The notes under the pieces were generated by a model. The model did not search any database. It saw only the letters and a program-made list of their open reading frames with translations, and was not told the DNA's origin. DNA of 23,402 nt from NCBI GenBank assembly GCA_900766745.1, contig CAAFWR010000093.1:1-23402 (forward strand), written 5' to 3'. Numbering within the stretch: position 1 is the stretch's first letter; every line of letters starts with the position of its first letter. Positions 7,438 through 14,798 of the stretch are shown in pieces. The stretch comes from Methanobacteriaceae archaeon (GTDB lineage Archaea; Methanobacteriota; Methanobacteria; Methanobacteriales; Methanobacteriaceae). The position numbers and the translations under genes were made by a program.

Positions 7438-9010
7438 ATAATTCAAGCCCAACAGCTTCGTAAACATTGTCAAGCTCTTGGATCTCTTTAATAACGGATT
7501 TTGGAATTTCTTTATCTAAAGTAAGAATCATAATAGCTTTGCCATTTTTCTCTTCTCTTCCAACTTGCATAATTCCAATATTCACTCCGTGTTCTCCTAG
7601 TTTGGTGCCAATTTTACCAATGCTTCCAGGTATATCTTCATATTTGGCAATAAACATATGGCCTTCTGGTTTTACATCTACCCAGTAATCATTGACTTTT
7701 AATATTCTTGGATCATGTAATGTAGTACCTTCAGCTGAGAATGTTTCCTTGTTGGTTTTAGCAGTTACTTTGATTAAAGAACCATAACCATTTGCATTAT
7801 CTCGTTTACCTTCAATGATGCTAATTCCTCTTTCTTTAGCTATTAAAGGTGCATTTACTGCATTTACAGGTGAGCTTAAAAACGGATTAATTACTCCTTG
7901 GAGAATAGTTCTTGTTAAAATCTCAATATTGTCAATTTCTCCTAATTTTCCAGCATAGACAACTTCAAGCTCTTGGATTTTTCCGTTTACTGCTTGTGAG
8001 ATGAAACTACCTAATTTTTCACATAACTCAACATATGGAGTTAATTTTTTATAGGTGTTTGTATCAATACGAGGCATATTTAATACATTTTGTGGTGTTC
8101 CGCCGTTAGCTAATTCAATAATTTCATCAGCTACAATTATAGCTGCATCTCTTTGTGCTTCTTTAGTGGATGCTGCAATATGTGGAGTTAAAACAATATT
8201 GTCTAATTCGAACAATTTTGAATCTTCAGCTGGTGGTTCTTCTTCATATACGTCTAAAGCACATCCTCCGATTTTGTTTTCAGATAATGCGGTGTAAAGC
8301 GCTTTTTCATCAATGATTCCACCACGAGCACAATTAGCTATAAATGCGGTATCTTTCATTATTTCAAATTCTTTATCTGAAATTAAGTGTTTAGTTTCTG
8401 GAGTAAGTGGAACGTGGATTGTAATAAAATCAGCATTTTTAAGAACAGTTTCCAAGTCAGTTAAAGTAACTCCCATTTGTTTTGCCACTTCTTGAGGAAG
8501 GTATGGGTCATATACTATTGCATCCATTTCAAATGCTTTACATCTGTTTACTACTTGTGAACCTATTCTACCCATTCCGATAACACCGAGAGTATTGTTT
8601 CTAAGTTCAACACCCATAAAATTTTTCTTTTCCCATTTACCTTCTTTTACAGATTTATCAGCAATAGTTAATTTACGTGCAAGTGCAAGTAATAATCCCA
8701 TGGTATGTTCTGCTACTGTAATTGAAGTAGACTCTGGTGAGTTGACAACCATAATTCCTTTTTCAGTAGCTGCATCTAAATCTATGTTGTCTACACCTAC
8801 ACCGGCTCTTGCGATTATTTTAAGGTTTTCTGCTTTGTCAATAATGTCTTTAGTTAATTTAGTTCTACTTCTTACGACAATACCATCATATTCATGAATT
8901 GTTTTAGCTAATTCATCAGGGGTGATGCTGGTATCTACAACAACCTCTCCTGCTTGTTTTAAATTTTCTATACCTTTCTCATTAATTGCATCTGCAATAA
9001 GTATTTTCAT
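7436..9010 (-). CDS. serA: D-3-phosphoglycerate dehydrogenase
   Basis: This enzyme oxidises 3-phosphoglycerate to phosphohydroxypyruvate, the first step of serine synthesis. The 524-residue chain (from [13 protein letters not shown]) has the long-form layout: a split substrate domain, an NAD-binding Rossmann domain with [12 protein letters not shown], catalytic elements in CARGGIIDE and LTPHIAAST, an intervening ASB-type domain and a C-terminal ACT regulatory domain (about 450-524, with [20 protein letters not shown]). An in-frame reading to 9040 adds ten residues, but GGTGAA at 9014-9019 is placed correctly for the ATG at 9010. It stands alone on the minus strand between a terminator and a divergent promoter region. 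Serine feedback through the ACT domain is expected from the family. Confidence 0.95.
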   Translation of the reverse strand: MKILIADAINEKGIENLKQAGEVVVDTSITPDELAKTIHEYDGIVVRSRTKLTKDIIDKAENLKIIARAGVGVDNIDLDAATEKGIMVVNSPESTSITVAEHTMGLLLALARKLTIADKSVKEGKWEKKNFMGVELRNNTLGVIGMGRIGSQVVNRCKAFEMDAIVYDPYLPQEVAKQMGVTLTDLETVLKNADFITIHVPLTPETKHLISDKEFEIMKDTAFIANCARGGIIDEKALYTALSENKIGGCALDVYEEEPPAEDSKLFELDNIVLTPHIAASTKEAQRDAAIIVADEIIELANGGTPQNVLNMPRIDTNTYKKLTPYVELCEKLGSFISQAVNGKIQELEVVYAGKLGEIDNIEILTRTILQGVINPFLSSPVNAVNAPLIAKERGISIIEGKRDNANGYGSLIKVTAKTNKETFSAEGTTLHDPRILKVNDYWVDVKPEGHMFIAKYEDIPGSIGKIGTKLGEHGVNIGIMQVGREEKNGKAIMILTLDKEIPKSVIKEIQELDNVYEAVGLEL

Positions 9011-9378
9011 TATTTCACCATTTATTTTTAATTTTAACAAAACTAAATAATATTAAATTTTATATTTTTCTTTATATTTAAAATCTATTCTTTAATAATC
9101 CATTACTTTTTTAGTTTTCTTAAACTATTTTAAGGCAATAAGCAATATTATGAGGTTTGTAAGGCAGAATAAATGAATATCAAAGTAATTTAGGAAGTTA
9201 TTAATTTTTTAACAGTTGTTAATGTTTAATTTTATATTTATAAATGAGGACAATATCTCTTTAAACTTCCATTTTTATAAACGCAACATTTAAATGATGT
9301 TTTTCAGAACCAAAATAATATTTACATGTTCTTAATATATTTAGTCATACAATTAAAAAATTTTATTTGGTGATAATT
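9011..9378. promoter_or_regulatory. Divergent intergenic region, serA / UPF0145 gene
   Basis: About 370 bases without a gene. For serA, AATATAAAATT (complement of about 9056-9066) is a reasonable TATA box. For the plus strand, CTTAATATATTT at 9331-9342 would start transcription a little before the GGTGAT ribosome-binding site at 9369-9374. A TTAAC/GTTAA inverted repeat sits at 9209-9222. I see no ORF of substance, tRNA, CRISPR or other RNA gene here; the rest is plain AT-rich sequence. Confidence 0.45.
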
Positions 9379-9720
9379 ATGGTAAGTGTAGATTATTTTC
9401 CAATTTCAACAGCAAATGAGATTCCAGGATATGAAATACTTGAAACAAAAGGATTTGTTTATGGGTTAACTGTAAGAAGCAGAGGTGCAGGAGGTCAAAT
9501 TTCTGCAAGTGTACGTTCACTTTTCGGTGGAGAAATCAAGGAATATGTAAAAATGATGGAAGAAACCCGTGATGAATCCTTAAAAAGAATGATAAATCAT
9601 GCGAAAGAAATGAATGCAAATGCAATTATAGCTGCCCGTTATGATTCAAATGACATATCTGATGTTATGCAAGAGATCTTAGCTTATGGAACTGCAGTTG
9701 TTGTTAGAAAAATCGAATAA
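9379..9720 (+). CDS. UPF0145 / YbjQ family protein
   Basis: A 113-residue protein of the YbjQ (DUF74) family. Visible hallmarks are IPGYEILETKGFVYGLTVRS near the start, the Gly-rich SRGAGGQI and FGGEIKEY segments, and the NANAIIAARYDS stretch. Members form small oligomeric barrels; a heavy-metal-binding role has been proposed but is not established. The frame opens at TTG 9367, yet GGTGAT (9369-9374) is spaced 4 bases from ATG 9379, which I take as the start. The next gene starts about 12 bases after the stop, in the same frame. Confidence 0.85.
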   Translation: MVSVDYFPISTANEIPGYEILETKGFVYGLTVRSRGAGGQISASVRSLFGGEIKEYVKMMEETRDESLKRMINHAKEMNANAIIAARYDSNDISDVMQEILAYGTAVVVRKIE

Positions 9721-9732
9721 GGTTGTGCTTGC

Positions 9733-10527
9733 ATTTTTCAAAACAGCTTAAATTATAAGGGTAAGGAAATTCCTAGGACTATTTTAGGTTATGCTCCACT
9801 TATTGGAGAACCTTATTTTGGTCATAGAGCCAGATTATATCAACTTGATTTACATAGGAATCCTGAAAATATAGCTAAAATAATAACTGATGCTTATAAT
9901 GTTGGCGTAAGGGCCATTAACCTTGTTAATGATGATGCTCTTATTGAGGGATTTGATTTGGCTTGTAAAAATGGTTGCGAAATGGAGGTTATAGCTACTA
10001 TTGGAAAGTCTGATGTGGATTACATGGCTCCCAATTATGATATAGCTAAAGAAGTGGACTGGGAAGATGACATTGAGTTATTCTCAAAATATAACACTCC
10101 AATAATGTTAATCGACGAATTCATCACTGATGGTTATGATTGGAATTTAAATAGGGAGATATTGGAAGCTATTAATAGCGCCGATTCATTGTCAGGTATT
10201 TCTACAGCTTTTCCAAATAAAACAGCTAAGGAGATAAATAAAAACTTAAATTTGGACTTATTTGACTTTTACATGATTCCATTAAATAAATTAGCTTATA
10301 TGATGGATGTCCCTTCATTTTTAGAAGATGAAAGGAATCAATTTAAACAAGAAATTTCTAAGTTAAATAAAAAAATAATAGCTACACGTACATTGGCTGC
10401 AGGTATTTTAACACCAAAAGAAGCATTTAATTTTATTAAGTCCTATGAACTTGCAGATTTAATAACTGTAGGTGTTGCTAATGAAAAGGAAGTAAAAGAA
10501 GATTTCACTATTCTAAAAGATTTGTAA
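9733..10527 (+). CDS. TIM-barrel protein, aldo/keto-reductase-like; start codon apparently ATT
   Basis: Read from 9733 this is a 264-residue protein. The first ordinary start in frame is TTG 9958, which would drop about 75 well-formed residues, including KEIPRTILGYAPLIGEP and NPENIAKIITDAYNVGVRAI. The C-terminal part (IATRTLAAGILTPKEA, then LADLITVGVANEKEV) resembles the last strands of aldo/keto-reductase-like barrels; I cannot name a substrate. Three readings fit: translation from ATT 9733 with AAGG at 9719-9722 as a weak ribosome-binding site; a one-base indel in the T5 run at 9734-9738, joining an upstream TTG or GTG; or a decayed start codon. It follows the UPF0145 gene and is probably cotranscribed. 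Confidence 0.65.
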   Translation: MFQNSLNYKGKEIPRTILGYAPLIGEPYFGHRARLYQLDLHRNPENIAKIITDAYNVGVRAINLVNDDALIEGFDLACKNGCEMEVIATIGKSDVDYMAPNYDIAKEVDWEDDIELFSKYNTPIMLIDEFITDGYDWNLNREILEAINSADSLSGISTAFPNKTAKEINKNLNLDLFDFYMIPLNKLAYMMDVPSFLEDERNQFKQEISKLNKKIIATRTLAAGILTPKEAFNFIKSYELADLITVGVANEKEVKEDFTILKDL

Positions 10528-10556
10528 ATTGATTGTTTTATTCATCACAATCAATT
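10527..10556. terminator. Stem-loop at a convergent junction
   Basis: AATTGATTGT (10527-10536) and ACAATCAATT (10547-10556) are perfect 10-base inverted arms with a 10-base loop. The left arm begins in the stop of the TIM-barrel gene, and the right arm lies inside the last codons of the minus-strand Cys-rich gene. T-rich sequence in the loop and beyond could serve termination in both directions. Confidence 0.6.
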
Positions 10557-10930
10557 ACTTCATATTTTTCAAAAGGAACGTATTTTAATGATTTTAGTTC
10601 CGCATTAAGACTTTTTAATCCTTGTTTTAATTCTATTACATTCTTATTTGATGGTTTTTTACCTGTAAGGGAAAGGTACTTTTTAGGGTCAATTTTACAG
10701 TATTCACATTCAAAATTACAGCATCTGTCCTGTTCTTCACAGCCATATCCTTCTGCTTCAGGGTCTGTTCCAATTACGATATCTTCGATTATTGTAGAAA
10801 CCCTCTCGTCTGATGCAAACATGGCTATCTTTTGACTAAGTCCGCAAATTCCAATTGCTTTTTGTCCTCTAAAGTTACAGATCCATTTTATTGGGTATTC
10901 TTCCATTCCATTTATTTTTAAGTTTTCCAT
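10538..10930 (-). CDS. Small cysteine-rich protein of unknown function
   Basis: I do not recognise this 130-residue protein. It has cysteines in WICNFRG and IGICGL near the N-terminus, a dense cluster in GYGCEEQDRCCNFECEYC in the middle, and one in the final DCDE. The middle cluster could hold zinc or an iron-sulfur cluster. No signal peptide or membrane span is seen, so it is probably cytosolic. The frame opens with GTG 10939, three codons earlier; ATG 10930 is preferred because a GAGAGTGA ribosome-binding match then sits about five bases upstream. It lies 13 bases after the HTH regulator gene on the same strand, so the two probably form a unit. Confidence 0.72.
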   Translation of the reverse strand: MENLKINGMEEYPIKWICNFRGQKAIGICGLSQKIAMFASDERVSTIIEDIVIGTDPEAEGYGCEEQDRCCNFECEYCKIDPKKYLSLTGKKPSNKNVIELKQGLKSLNAELKSLKYVPFEKYEVIDCDE

Positions 10931-10943
10931 TTTTTTCACTCTC

Positions 10944-11879
10944 TTATTCTTTTCTTTCTTTGATTAATTTTAGCAAGTCTTTTGAATTTTCAAATTCATT
11001 TAATTCCCATGATTTGATAACTGGGATTTCTCCAATTAAATCGCTTATTTTTTCATTGTCTACTATGAAAACAGAATCAGATGATGTGACTAATGATAAA
11101 TCTTTAAGAGGAACTGCCATTTTTTCCAATGTTTTTGGAGTTCGATTTTTTTCAATATTTGCTATTAGTGGTGCTGATCCTTTATTTTCAATTCTTGCAG
11201 CTGCATCAAAAGGACTTTTATTTGTTGATATTACGCCATAGCCTAATTTTGATAAAATCTTTGTATTTTCATCGTCACTGTATTTTAAGTTTTCATTGTT
11301 TTCTGTTGGTTTTAAAAGATTTATATCTACTGTAATTTTTTCATTCAATATCTTTTCAAGTAGCATTGCTGTTTCTATATTCACTTTAACCATGTCGTTT
11401 TCATATTTATACATAGTTGCTCTTGATACGTGTGCTAAATCTGCTAATTCTTTTAATGATAATGAATATTTATCTCTATACTCTTTTAACACATTTCCAT
11501 TAATTTTAACAAAATATCCTCCTCTGTCTGCTATTATTTCGGGATATTCATCATATAAAACCATATGTTTAAATGTGTTTAATGTAATGGTTGGGATTTC
11601 ATATCTTTCATAGATGACCCCATCTTCTAATTTTCCATTTCTAGATGTTTCTCCTATTATTAAGGGAGATGCTAAAAATATGCTTGCTAATTGTTTCATT
11701 TCTTCAGAGTTGGTTTTATTAACTCCATCAATATTTTTAAAAGTTTTAACAAGCAATATTAGAAGGTTTTTACGAGCTACAATATCAAATGCACCATGAT
11801 CATAAATATTTGAGGTTTCAAAACCCTCAGATTTTAAAAAAATTTCTAGTTCGGAATTTATATTATTTCTATGTTGCAT
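10944..11879 (-). CDS. HTH-type transcriptional regulator, archaeal family (COG1395-like)
   Basis: The 311-residue protein has three parts: an N-terminal domain (about 1-120) with alternating strands and helices, resembling nuclease-fold-like domains of this archaeal family; a Cro/XRE helix-turn-helix (about 132-182, with SLKELADLAHVSRATMYKYE); and a C-terminal domain of unknown fold ending in a Lys/Glu-rich helix. This layout matches the methanogen family annotated as putative HTH transcriptional regulators; target genes are unknown. ATG 11879 follows AGAGG on the coding strand. It is divergent from tiaS across about 85 bases and is followed by the Cys-rich gene. Confidence 0.8.
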   Translation of the reverse strand: MQHRNNINSELEIFLKSEGFETSNIYDHGAFDIVARKNLLILLVKTFKNIDGVNKTNSEEMKQLASIFLASPLIIGETSRNGKLEDGVIYERYEIPTITLNTFKHMVLYDEYPEIIADRGGYFVKINGNVLKEYRDKYSLSLKELADLAHVSRATMYKYENDMVKVNIETAMLLEKILNEKITVDINLLKPTENNENLKYSDDENTKILSKLGYGVISTNKSPFDAAARIENKGSAPLIANIEKNRTPKTLEKMAVPLKDLSLVTSSDSVFIVDNEKISDLIGEIPVIKSWELNEFENSKDLLKLIKERKE

Positions 11880-11967
11880 TGTAAAAGCCTCTTTTAAGGA
11901 TTATGTTTTTATTAATACTAATATTTTTTATTATTTAAATTTCATATTGTATAAATAGGTGATGTCA
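11880..11967. promoter_or_regulatory. Divergent promoter region, HTH regulator / tiaS
   Basis: For tiaS a TATA-like TTATTTAAAT lies at 11931-11940, and a second, TTGTATAAAT, is just downstream. An exact AGGTGAT Shine-Dalgarno match is at 11958-11964. If the first box is used, transcription would begin near the ATG at 11962, giving a leaderless mRNA. If transcription starts further upstream, the AGGTGAT would instead point to the ATT at 11968. For the regulator, AGAGG lies on the minus strand near 11890. Confidence 0.4.
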
Positions 11968-13221
11968 ATTAGTTTTTTACATGTTGGAATCGATGATACA
12001 GATTCTCCTGATGGTATGTGTACTACATTTCTCGGAAGTCAAATCCTTAACCAGTTAGAGGAAAACAATATTAAAGTCGCTGGTTATCCTCGCTTGATTA
12101 GATTGAATCCTTTTGCAAGATATAAAACTAGAGGAAATGGTGCGGTTTCCTTTAAAATACCTCTAAGTGAGGACATTGAACTAGCTAAGGAAATCATTTT
12201 AGAAAATGTAAGAGAACTTTCAATGTTGGACTGTGACAATACAAATCCTGGCGTCGTTTTTTATAAAGGGGAGATAACTGAAGAAATGGTTGATTACGGA
12301 TTCAAAGCAATTTATGATATTATTACAATTGGGGAAGCAGAAGCATTTGCAGATAAAATCGGTGCGGAAATCCATAAATTTAAGAAAGGCAGAGGCATTA
12401 TAGGATCTATTGCAGCTATTGCTCTTCCACTTGAAGATTGTACTTATGAATTGCTTACTTATAGGGATAAATCCAATTATGGGACTAAAAGACTAATTGA
12501 TTATGATTCAGTTTATAAGATGGATAAGGAGACTTTTCCAGAGACTTTTGAAAACATTGACTATAACGAAGATTATATAGCTATTGAACCTAAAACACCT
12601 TGCCCTGTTCTATATGGAATCAGATCAAATACTGTTGAGGGACTTAAAAAAGCTTTTGAAATTGTTGCTGTTAATGAGGAGATTGTTGATTATCAAATTT
12701 ATAAAACAAACCAACATACTGATATGCATATCCAAAAGGCAGATTTTATATCTGAGATGAATAAATTTGGATGTTATGAAGTGGTTGGAACTGTAGAAAG
12801 TGAATCTAAAATAATCACTGGTGGGCACATGTTCTTTTTCATTGGTGATGAGTCTGGTTCCATTGAATGTGGAGCTTATGAACCTACTAAAGGCTTTAGA
12901 AAACATATTGTTCAGCTAAAAAAAGGGGATGTTTTAAAGCTATTTGGTGGCGTAAGTGAAAATAACACTTTTAATATTGAGAAATTCCAGGTATTGAAAT
13001 TAAATGATGTTGAGTATAAAAATCCTATCTGTAAGTGTGGTAAAAGAATGACTTCAGCTGGAAAAGATAAGGGCTTTAAATGTAAAAAATGCGGCAATAA
13101 AATTAAAAATGGGGAAAAAATCGAAGTTAAAATTCACAGGGCTCTTACTGAAGGTTCTTTTTATGAAACTCCTGTCTCTGCTAGAAGACATCTTTCAAAA
13201 CCTATCTGCCGTATGAGTTAA
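11962..13221 (+). CDS. tiaS: tRNA(Ile2) 2-agmatinylcytidine synthetase
   Basis: TiaS attaches agmatine to C34 of tRNA-Ile2 so that the anticodon reads AUA; it is archaea-specific and essential where studied. The protein (about 419 residues) has the signature HVGIDDTDSPDGMCTTFLG at the N-terminus, then the catalytic TiaS/FLD domains, an OB-fold RNA-binding part (about 270-350) and a C-terminal zinc ribbon with paired cysteines in CKCGKRM and CKKCGNK. The start is uncertain: GTG 11959 and ATG 11962 overlap the AGGTGAT at 11958-11964, while ATT 11968 sits four bases after it. I give the ATG; the conserved domain is complete in all cases. The gene has its own promoter region and a terminator hairpin. 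Confidence 0.93.
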   Translation: MSISFLHVGIDDTDSPDGMCTTFLGSQILNQLEENNIKVAGYPRLIRLNPFARYKTRGNGAVSFKIPLSEDIELAKEIILENVRELSMLDCDNTNPGVVFYKGEITEEMVDYGFKAIYDIITIGEAEAFADKIGAEIHKFKKGRGIIGSIAAIALPLEDCTYELLTYRDKSNYGTKRLIDYDSVYKMDKETFPETFENIDYNEDYIAIEPKTPCPVLYGIRSNTVEGLKKAFEIVAVNEEIVDYQIYKTNQHTDMHIQKADFISEMNKFGCYEVVGTVESESKIITGGHMFFFIGDESGSIECGAYEPTKGFRKHIVQLKKGDVLKLFGGVSENNTFNIEKFQVLKLNDVEYKNPICKCGKRMTSAGKDKGFKCKKCGNKIKNGEKIEVKIHRALTEGSFYETPVSARRHLSKPICRMS

Positions 13222-13238
13222 TTTTGTTCTTCTTTAGT

Positions 13239-13272
13239 GAAATTTAATATTGATTTAATATTAAAAAATTTC
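13239..13272 (+). terminator. Hairpin after tiaS
   Basis: GAAATTTAATATT (13239-13251) pairs with AATATTAAAAAATTTC (13257-13272), with three unpaired A residues on the right side. The stem is AT-only apart from its end pair and is followed by T-rich sequence. It is a probable transcription end for tiaS. Confidence 0.45.
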
Positions 13273-13308
13273 TTATAATGTGAATTTTTTATAATTAAAT
13301 AGTATTAA

Positions 13309-13370
13309 TTTATATATTACTAATTTAAGAATATTATTAAAAATTCAAATTTATTAATTAGGGATGGGAT
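13309..13370 (+). promoter_or_regulatory. Promoter and RBS of the carboxylate gene cluster
   Basis: A TATA-like TTTATATATT (13309-13318) would place transcription start near 13343. GATGGGAT at 13363-13370 matches the GAGGTGAT consensus at six of eight bases and lies three bases before ATT 13374, the same spacing as between the JAMM gene's AGGTGAT and its GTG. Confidence 0.4.
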
Positions 13371-13373
13371 ATT

Positions 13374-14267
13374 ATTAGTGATAATAAGCAGGATCCAGTT
13401 GAAAAGCCTAACAGGTTTAGGAATAAAACGGATAAGACTATTTTGAAAAAACATCCGTGGAAATCCTATAAATTACATCTTAGTGTACTATTTTTGGTTA
13501 TTATTGCTGAATTTATCGGCCCTATTAAAATACCAATTGCAGAAAATATTGAATTAACTGCAATGCCATTATTGTGGGCAATGCTTGGTGGATTAGCTTT
13601 GTATTTATGGAAACGAGTTAAATTCATCCAGAAAAAACAGGCAAAAATCGCTGAAGGAGCAATGTTATTGTTTATCGGTCCTTTGCTTTGTAAACTAGCT
13701 ATTTCAAGCGGTCAATCTATTGGTATTCTATTTGAAGTAGGGCCTGCTTTAATTCTTCAGGAAGTAGGAAACTTAGGAACTATCTTCTTTGCACTGCCTG
13801 TCGCATTACTATTGGGATTTAAAAGAGAAGCTATTGGTATGACTAATTCTATTGGAAGGGAACCGAATGTAGCTGTTGTTATTGATAAATTTGGATTCAA
13901 TTCTCCTGAAACTCGTGGTGTTTTAACTGTTTTTATTATTGGTACTGTTATTGGAACGTTATATATCAGCTTTTTATCTTCTTTAGCAGTTTCAATTCTG
14001 CCTCTACATCCTTATGCCTTTGCTATGGCTAGTGGTGTAGGTAGTGCAAGTATGAATGCAGCTGCATTAGCACCGTTACTTGCAATGTTTCCAGATATTT
14101 CAACAAATATTGAAGCATTCTCAGGTTTCAGTAATCTAGTTTCATTCTGTATAGGGATTTACGTATGTATTTTTGTTGCAATTCCACTTACACAAAAATT
14201 ATATGGAATATTGGAACCAAGAATTGGAAGAGATCCGCCGGAATTAAAAAATGAGGAGGAAGAATAA
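13374..14267 (+). CDS. DUF3100 family membrane protein, probable transporter
   Basis: An integral membrane protein of 297 residues if read from ATT 13374, or 274 from TTG 13443. I favour the longer form because ISDNKQDPVEKPNRFRNKTD is a plausible hydrophilic N-terminus, a ribosome-binding match lies at 13363-13370, and the TTG lacks one. From about residue 35 on there are roughly eight hydrophobic spans, with conserved-looking loops GREPNVAVVIDKFGFNSPETRG and ASGVGSASMNAAALAPLLA. The family has no proven function; the segments recall carboxylate or small-solute carriers. Its stop overlaps the next ATG (TAATG), and enzymes for di- or tricarboxylic acids follow, suggesting that it moves the substrate or product of that pathway. 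Confidence 0.75.
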   Translation: MSDNKQDPVEKPNRFRNKTDKTILKKHPWKSYKLHLSVLFLVIIAEFIGPIKIPIAENIELTAMPLLWAMLGGLALYLWKRVKFIQKKQAKIAEGAMLLFIGPLLCKLAISSGQSIGILFEVGPALILQEVGNLGTIFFALPVALLLGFKREAIGMTNSIGREPNVAVVIDKFGFNSPETRGVLTVFIIGTVIGTLYISFLSSLAVSILPLHPYAFAMASGVGSASMNAAALAPLLAMFPDISTNIEAFSGFSNLVSFCIGIYVCIFVAIPLTQKLYGILEPRIGRDPPELKNEEEE

Positions 14268-14746
14268 TGGATTTAATTGATGAATCAGAATCTGTTTCAG
14301 TACATGGTATTACAAATTGGGTTCTTTTACTATTGATATTCTCAATAATTGTTGTTATTGGAAATTATGTAGGTTATAAACATCCAATTTCTGAATCCTT
14401 AGTTGGAATGTTGATTTTATCTTTTATAACATTGATTGGGATGTTACTTGAAAGATATGTTCCTTTAAACATTTCTTCAATTGTTTATATCTCTTTAATC
14501 GGTTTAGTTTTATCATTGCCTTTCATGCCAACTTCAGGCTTTATTGTTTATTATGTGTCTAAAATAGAACTATTGGCTATTGTAACAGTATTTTTAGCTT
14601 ATGTTGGTATTGGAATGGGTAAAAATTGGGATCAATTCAAAAAAATGGGTTGGAGAGGAGCTATTGTTACGGTATTTGTAATTACTGGTACATACTTAGG
14701 CTCTGCTATAATCGCCCATGTAGTCTTAATACTTACTGGAACTTGA
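14267..14746 (+). CDS. Small multi-span membrane protein, partner of the DUF3100 protein
   Basis: A 159-residue protein with a short acidic N-terminus (MDLIDESESV) and four or five hydrophobic spans, ending in a hydrophobic helix. I do not recognise a named family. Its start overlaps the stop of the DUF3100 gene by one base and has GAGGAGGA just upstream, so the two are translationally coupled and probably form a two-part membrane complex. The GYKHPISESLVGM and TSGFIVYYVSK loops may line a pathway. The neighbours suggest carboxylate transport, but this is inference from gene order. Confidence 0.72.
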   Translation: MDLIDESESVSVHGITNWVLLLLIFSIIVVIGNYVGYKHPISESLVGMLILSFITLIGMLLERYVPLNISSIVYISLIGLVLSLPFMPTSGFIVYYVSKIELLAIVTVFLAYVGIGMGKNWDQFKKMGWRGAIVTVFVITGTYLGSAIIAHVVLILTGT

Positions 14747-14763
14747 TTAGGGTAAATATTTTT

Positions 14764-14798
14764 AAACTATATTAAACATATATTATTAAAGATTTGTT
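14764..14798 (+). promoter_or_regulatory. Possible internal promoter before the MmgE/PrpD gene
   Basis: This 52-base gap is the largest within the cluster. AACTATATTA at 14764-14773 is TATA-like and about 30 bases before ATG 14799, which has no clear Shine-Dalgarno. A leaderless or short-leader transcript for the enzyme genes is possible. The call is by eye only. Confidence 0.25.

Noticed and set aside
8055..8897. Several plus-strand open frames opposite serA
   Set aside because: They are reverse-strand shadows of a clearly conserved dehydrogenase gene, without ribosome-binding sites.
9011..9378. tRNA, riboswitch or CRISPR in the serA upstream gap
   Set aside because: No cloverleaf, no regularly spaced repeats and no GC-rich structured element could be found by eye.
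9958..10527. TTG 9958 as the true start of the TIM-barrel gene
   Set aside because: It would remove the first beta/alpha units, which read as real protein, and it has no ribosome-binding site.
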